Assembly (NCBI GenBank): GCA_023299965.1
Contig: JALZVN010000276.1
Location: 1-19,223 of the forward strand
Reading direction: 5' to 3'
Source: Saprospiraceae bacterium
GTDB taxonomy: Bacteria; Bacteroidota; Bacteroidia; Chitinophagales; Saprospiraceae
DNA length: 19,223 nucleotides
The translations under genes and the position numbers were made by a program. The notes beneath the pieces were generated by a model. The model was not told where the DNA came from. It worked only from the letters and a program-made list of their open reading frames with translations, and ran no database searches. Numbering within the stretch: the stretch's first letter is position 1; every line of letters begins with the position of its first letter. Of the stretch, positions 16,601 through 19,223 are shown one piece after another.

Positions 16601-17488
16601 ACAACCTTCAAGAGTCAAAAAAACATCATATTCACCGGTGTTGCCAGTGTAACGAATGGACAATTTGAAATCAAGTTTGTTGTGCCTATCGACATAGATT
16701 ACGCTTTCGGAAAAGGTAAAATAAGTTATTATGCCACCAACGATGACCCCGTAGATGCAGTGGGCTCATATACCAACTTTATTGTAGGAGGAACCAATCC
16801 TGATGGGATAGTCGATAATGAACCACCTACAGTTGAAGTTTTTATGAATAATGAAAATTTTGTGTTGGGCGGCATAACTACCCCGGACCCTATGTTGATC
16901 GTGAACCTATCTGACAATTTAGGAATAAATGTTGCAGGTACAAGTATAGGTCACGATTTGGTTGGTGTTTTAGATCAAGACAACAACAATGCGTTTGCCC
17001 TAAATGACTTTTACGAGGCAAAAATTGATGATTTTACACAAGGAACGGTACGCTTTCCATTATCCGGTTTGGCAAGTGGAAGACATGAAATAACCGTGAA
17101 AGCCTGGGATGTAGCTAATAACTCTGCAGAAGGATTTACAGAGTTTGTAGTAGCTGAGAACCAAAATTTAGCCCTCGAGCAAGTTTTAAACTACCCCAAT
17201 CCATTCACAACCAATACCCAATTCATGTTTGAGCACAACCTTCCAGGGCAATTGCTCGACGTACAAGTGAGAATATTCACAGTATCGGGCAAATTGGTTA
17301 AGTCCATCAATGCAGAAGTGGTTTCTGACGGAAACAGCGTAAGAAATATAAATTGGGACGGAAAAGACGATTTCGGGTCAGATATTGCTAGAGGTGTGTA
17401 TCTTTATAAAGTTAAAGCAGCACCTTCAGATAACACAAATATTGAAGCTGCTGAAAGTGAGTTCGAAAAGTTAGTTATCTTAAAATAA
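13643..17488 (+). CDS. porU: T9SS sortase PorU (gingipain-family C25 peptidase)
   Basis: PorU is the cell-surface sortase that removes C-terminal sorting domains from T9SS cargo and joins cargo to a lipid or sugar anchor. The protein has 1281 residues. The signal peptide is residues 1-20 (ending NTDA before QQKF). A long beta-rich N-terminal region runs to about 530. The C25 peptidase fold follows (about 540-910), with LLLFGDGSFD, AVGRFPVKT, catalytic His H784 in GHGG and nucleophile Cys C818 in TATCSF. Ig-like beta domains occupy about 930-1170. A type-A-like C-terminal domain starts at NYPNPF (1183-1188) and ends KLVILK. In PorU this domain is retained. I start at ATG 13643, because an in-frame TTG at 13580 would add 21 mostly charged residues before a normal signal peptide. 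The catalytic pair is intact. It is followed 120 nt later by its partner porV, an order also known in Porphyromonas. Confidence 0.96.
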   Translation: MKQLLLSLCIFIGLISNTDAQQKFSYSITLNWEEEGLSRSFPDGSAEQIPFFAEAYFSNNDSPLPVYHKSFNLNGASDLIPTISNVKTERIDIKYDYSAVNQNKDLDPKISVTRGRDQYTGHIDFCPIIFDGTDYRKVVSFDLTVQANLIDKQLFRLPPTTTESVLADGDIYKIAVQEEGIHMIDMNFLSSELGINISSISPSQIQIYGAGGGIVNERNDDFRVDDLMPVAMQMIGTEDGSLDNGDRILFYAEGATIDKSDISSRKISKPINVYSLENFYFIKIGNVTQNLIQELPSIQNTTGSTDQFDGFVNIEEDNINILHEFVFSQGSGSTWYMQKFEGLREQTYNFNIPNLVTSEPVTVESVFAGRSDVSSTYDMIINGESFTSPSMARVRTADIESAHATRVRFTEEVNVNNDNISVEINYPQRAASTGWLDFININARQRLILTGNEMTFRDFKSLDNISTTFNLQSSAADTRVWNISNPLDANAIGANSNNGTVSFGANTQTLQKFIAFDFNAVNKVPTAVGKIDNQNLHSIASADMIVVYPREFEEQANKFAEHRSSFDGLDVKTVLIDEIQNEFSSGRNDPSAIRDLCKLIYNRDNSLRYLLLFGDGSFDHRGIYNNENSNSRSNFITVYEEDSLNTIFAFPTDDYYALLDPDEGISLNGGLDLAVGRFPVKTTTEAEIVVQKIIDYETNPESFGNWRNDIAFVADDEDGNAHLDDADGIAEMVRERYPEYNLNKLYADSYRQISTPGGEKYPDLSEEINKVMFQGALVVNYLGHGGSKGWAQERFLDLNDIESWSNNSNLPMLVTATCSFTGYDDPDFVTAGERSFLSSKGGVVGLMTTVRAVFANQNEQLTRSIFDRIFEKENGRSIPFGDVMLRGKNTLSGSTIENSRKFALIGDPSMRIAIPENKVQTLTINGNALDTIPRDTLHALDQVTITGQVTDQNDQVLNNFNGRVFVKVFDKINDITTLSNDPRSIVTTFKSQKNIIFTGVASVTNGQFEIKFVVPIDIDYAFGKGKISYYATNDDPVDAVGSYTNFIVGGTNPDGIVDNEPPTVEVFMNNENFVLGGITTPDPMLIVNLSDNLGINVAGTSIGHDLVGVLDQDNNNAFALNDFYEAKIDDFTQGTVRFPLSGLASGRHEITVKAWDVANNSAEGFTEFVVAENQNLALEQVLNYPNPFTTNTQFMFEHNLPGQLLDVQVRIFTVSGKLVKSINAEVVSDGNSVRNINWDGKDDFGSDIARGVYLYKVKAAPSDNTNIEAAESEFEKLVILK

Positions 17489-17564
17489 AATGTCCTAAGA
17501 AAACGTTAATAATAGTAGACCAACCGTTTACATCCCTTTATAGCACAACTAACACCGAATTTGT

Positions 17565-17572
17565 TATTTTTG
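17565..17572 (+). promoter_or_regulatory. Candidate -7 promoter element for porV
   Basis: TATTTTTG matches TAnnTTTG exactly and would start transcription near 17579, about 30 nt before the porV ATG. No clear TTG lies 19-20 nt upstream. porV could therefore also be read from the porU transcript, as no terminator hairpin is visible in the 120-nt gap. Confidence 0.4.
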
Positions 17573-17608
17573 CACGTTTTGAATTAATAGATTGAAGAAA
17601 ATATCGTA

Positions 17609-18826
17609 ATGAAGAAAATATTAATACTTACAATCATGTGTTTTGCTTTTTTTGTGCAAGACAGTTATGCTCAGTCGCAATGTAGATTTAACACTGGCAC
17701 TGGAGAGTGGGAAGGCTTTGACGGAGGTCCTTGTGTAAATACACTGATCACAGCATTACCCTTTTTAAGGATTATTCCAGATGCAAGATCAGCTGCATTA
17801 GGTGATGCTGGTATCGCTTTATCTGCAGATCCAAATGCTGTATTCTTCAATGCTTCCAAACTTTCATTTGCGGAAGATGATTTAGGATTGTCACTAACCT
17901 ACACGCCTTGGTTAAGATCTCTTGGACTCAACGATGTCTATATGGCTTATCTATCTGGGTATAAAAAATTAGATGATGATTTATCCGCCGTAGCTGTAAG
18001 TTTAAAATACTTCTCCTTAGGGCGAATAGCATTTACGGATGCCAATGGTCAATCTATTGGAGAAGGTAATCCAAATGAATTTGAGTTGACAGGAGCTTAC
18101 TCTAGAAAACTATCTGAAAAATTATCTGTAGGTATTTCATTGAAGTTTATCTTTTCTAATCTCGCTTCTGGTCAAGCTATTGACAATGTAGAAATAACAC
18201 CTGCTACAGCCGGAGCAGCTGATTTATCTTTGTTTTATACAACACCTGTAGATTTACCAAATATAAAAACGGAACTCTCTGTAGGTGCAGCAGTTACTAA
18301 TATCGGGACAAGAGTTTCTTACACAAACAGTGCAAATAGAGACTACTTACCAGCCAACCTAGGGATAGGTGCTGCGTGGAAGTTGGATCTTGATCAATAC
18401 AACCAGCTTACATTTGTAACTGATTTTAACAAATTATTGGTTCCTACACCTTGTGTCGGTGATGCAGCAGATTGCGAAAACAGCGGTGATCCGGAGATTA
18501 TCGATTACAAAGAGCAAAGTGTTATTGGTTCTATATTCAATTCATTTGGGGATGCACCTGATGGCGCTTCAGAAGAGTTTAGAGAAATCAACTACTCAGT
18601 AGGAGTTGAATATTGGTATGATCAGCAGTTTGCTGTTCGTGCTGGATATTATAACGAAGATGCCACAAAAGGAAACAGAAAGTACTTTACGCTTGGGCTT
18701 GGTATCAAGTACAATATATTCGGATTAAACTTTTCATACCTAATCCCTACTAATTCGCAAAGAAGTCCACTTGACAATACATTAAGATTCTCTCTCTTAT
18801 TCGACTTTGGAGAAGTTGGAGAATAA
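17609..18826 (+). CDS. porV: T9SS outer-membrane shuttle protein PorV (LptO)
   Basis: PorV is an outer-membrane barrel of the FadL-like type. It collects cargo from the SprA translocon through the cargo's C-terminal domain and delivers it to the PorU sortase. The protein has 405 residues. A signal peptide (1-22) ends YAQ. A short segment with two cysteines (C25, C42) may form a disulfide. The family signature PDARSAALGDAGIA (57-70) with DPNAVFFNASKL (74-85) follows. The rest is a run of amphipathic strands with long loops, one holding CVGDAADCENSG (about 285-296), and a final strand LRFSLLFDFG. Length and start fit the family. It directly follows porU and is ended by a strong terminator, so porU-porV probably works as one unit. 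Confidence 0.95.
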   Translation: MKKILILTIMCFAFFVQDSYAQSQCRFNTGTGEWEGFDGGPCVNTLITALPFLRIIPDARSAALGDAGIALSADPNAVFFNASKLSFAEDDLGLSLTYTPWLRSLGLNDVYMAYLSGYKKLDDDLSAVAVSLKYFSLGRIAFTDANGQSIGEGNPNEFELTGAYSRKLSEKLSVGISLKFIFSNLASGQAIDNVEITPATAGAADLSLFYTTPVDLPNIKTELSVGAAVTNIGTRVSYTNSANRDYLPANLGIGAAWKLDLDQYNQLTFVTDFNKLLVPTPCVGDAADCENSGDPEIIDYKEQSVIGSIFNSFGDAPDGASEEFREINYSVGVEYWYDQQFAVRAGYYNEDATKGNRKYFTLGLGIKYNIFGLNFSYLIPTNSQRSPLDNTLRFSLLFDFGEVGE

Positions 18827-18850
18827 TAAAATATAACTGACAATAATATT

Positions 18851-18886
18851 AAACCGCTTGACTCTTGTTTGTTAAGCGGTTTTTTT
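18851..18886 (+). terminator. Intrinsic terminator after porV
   Basis: A 12-bp stem with one G-T wobble (arms 18851-18862 and 18871-18882, core CCGCTTGAC with GTTAAGCGG) has an 8-nt loop and ends in a T-run to 18886. It begins 24 nt after the porV stop. Confidence 0.9.
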
Positions 18887-18941
18887 ATGCCCCTACCCTA
18901 CTTAGTTGCCACGTTAAAGTTATTATCTGTTTTGATTTTTG

Positions 18942-19083
18942 AGGGCGGCCCTACTGCTTGCGGAGCTACTAGCCAACCCAAAAAAGCAGTAGACCAGGCT
19001 ATCCAGCACTCCACGTCCGTTGCGGTCCCGAAAAAAAAATCGGGACTACTCCCTTGAGGTCGTCTGCTTCCTATCCTTCCCGC
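18942..19083. repeat. GC-richer structured non-coding element (possible dispersed Bacteroidota repeat)
   Basis: Within AT-rich surroundings these 142 nt are visibly richer in G and C and carry nested inverted repeats. They include AGGGC-G-GCCCT (18942-18952), a perfect 9-bp pair CTACTGCTT / AAGCAGTAG (18951-18959 with 18984-18992), and a perfect GTCCCGA / TCGGGAC hairpin (19025-19031 with 19040-19046) over an A8 loop. Phrases such as GGCTATCC and CTTCCTATCC resemble, from memory, intergenic repeats seen in other Bacteroidota genomes. I cannot confirm multiple copies from this window. No convincing protein is encoded. It sits between the porV terminator and the tRNA promoter. Confidence 0.5.
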
Positions 19084-19117
19084 AAAAGAGAATCTTTCAT
19101 ACTATATTATTTAATCC

Positions 19118-19147
19118 TTGTATAAATATAATATTGTAGTATCTTTG
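19118..19147 (+). promoter_or_regulatory. Bacteroidota sigma-A promoter of tRNA-fMet
   Basis: A TTG -33 box (19118-19120), a 19-nt spacer and a perfect -7 box TATCTTTG (19140-19147) match the phylum consensus. The start would fall about 5 nt before the mature tRNA 5' end, so very little leader needs trimming. Confidence 0.82.
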
Positions 19148-19158
19148 CCATCCAATAT

Positions 19159-19223
<65 letters not shown>

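Noticed and set aside
18869..19057. A 62-residue open frame after porV
   Set aside because: It begins inside the terminator hairpin and runs through the structured GC-richer element; composition and inverted repeats explain it better than coding.

Overview
The window comes from a member of the Bacteroidota, most likely a gliding or otherwise type IX secretion system (T9SS)-bearing lineage. The evidence is a set of phylum-restricted genes (gldJ, porU, porV, a PorP/SprF-family gene and a type-B-like T9SS sorting domain), promoters of the Bacteroidota form TTG-N19-TAnnTTTG, AT-rich composition, and start codons without strong Shine-Dalgarno sequences. I cannot place it more finely from sequence alone.

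Left part (1-5750): the 3' half of recG runs off the left edge on the plus strand. It converges on a minus-strand series of recR, a large glycosyltransferase fused to an eroded sugar-phosphotransferase-like module, and a small secreted protein with one Ig/cadherin-like domain and a degenerate type-B-like T9SS C-terminal domain. Across a divergent intergenic region lies pdhC, the E2 subunit of pyruvate dehydrogenase, followed by a strong terminator.

Middle (5750-10830): a small CoA-binding-fold protein converges through a bidirectional hairpin on a large OmpA-family outer-membrane protein with thrombospondin-3-type calcium repeats. An AT-rich gene-free stretch of 393 nt separates ompA from a divergent arginase/formimidoylglutamase-fold protein that has lost nearly all metal ligands. 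That gene converges on murF, which most likely uses a TTG start.

Right part (10830-19223): the T9SS/gliding region. gldJ (lipoprotein of the periplasmic/outer-membrane ring) and a PorP/SprF-family barrel are on the minus strand. porU (gingipain-like T9SS sortase) and porV (its outer-membrane shuttle partner) are on the plus strand and diverge from the PorP/SprF gene. After porV come a terminator, a comparatively GC-rich structured non-coding element of about 140 bp, and a promoter firing directly into an initiator tRNA-fMet gene that the right edge cuts off.

Together the window holds much of the outer-membrane half of a T9SS: GldJ (machine), PorP/SprF (attachment or cargo-specific partner), PorV (shuttle), PorU (sortase), and, 9 kb or more away, one unusual candidate cargo. 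No CRISPR array, insertion sequence, phage gene or obvious new multi-gene system is visible. The most unusual items are degenerate versions of known families: the glycosyltransferase fusion, the pseudo-arginase and the mini T9SS cargo. The structured element before tRNA-fMet also stands out.
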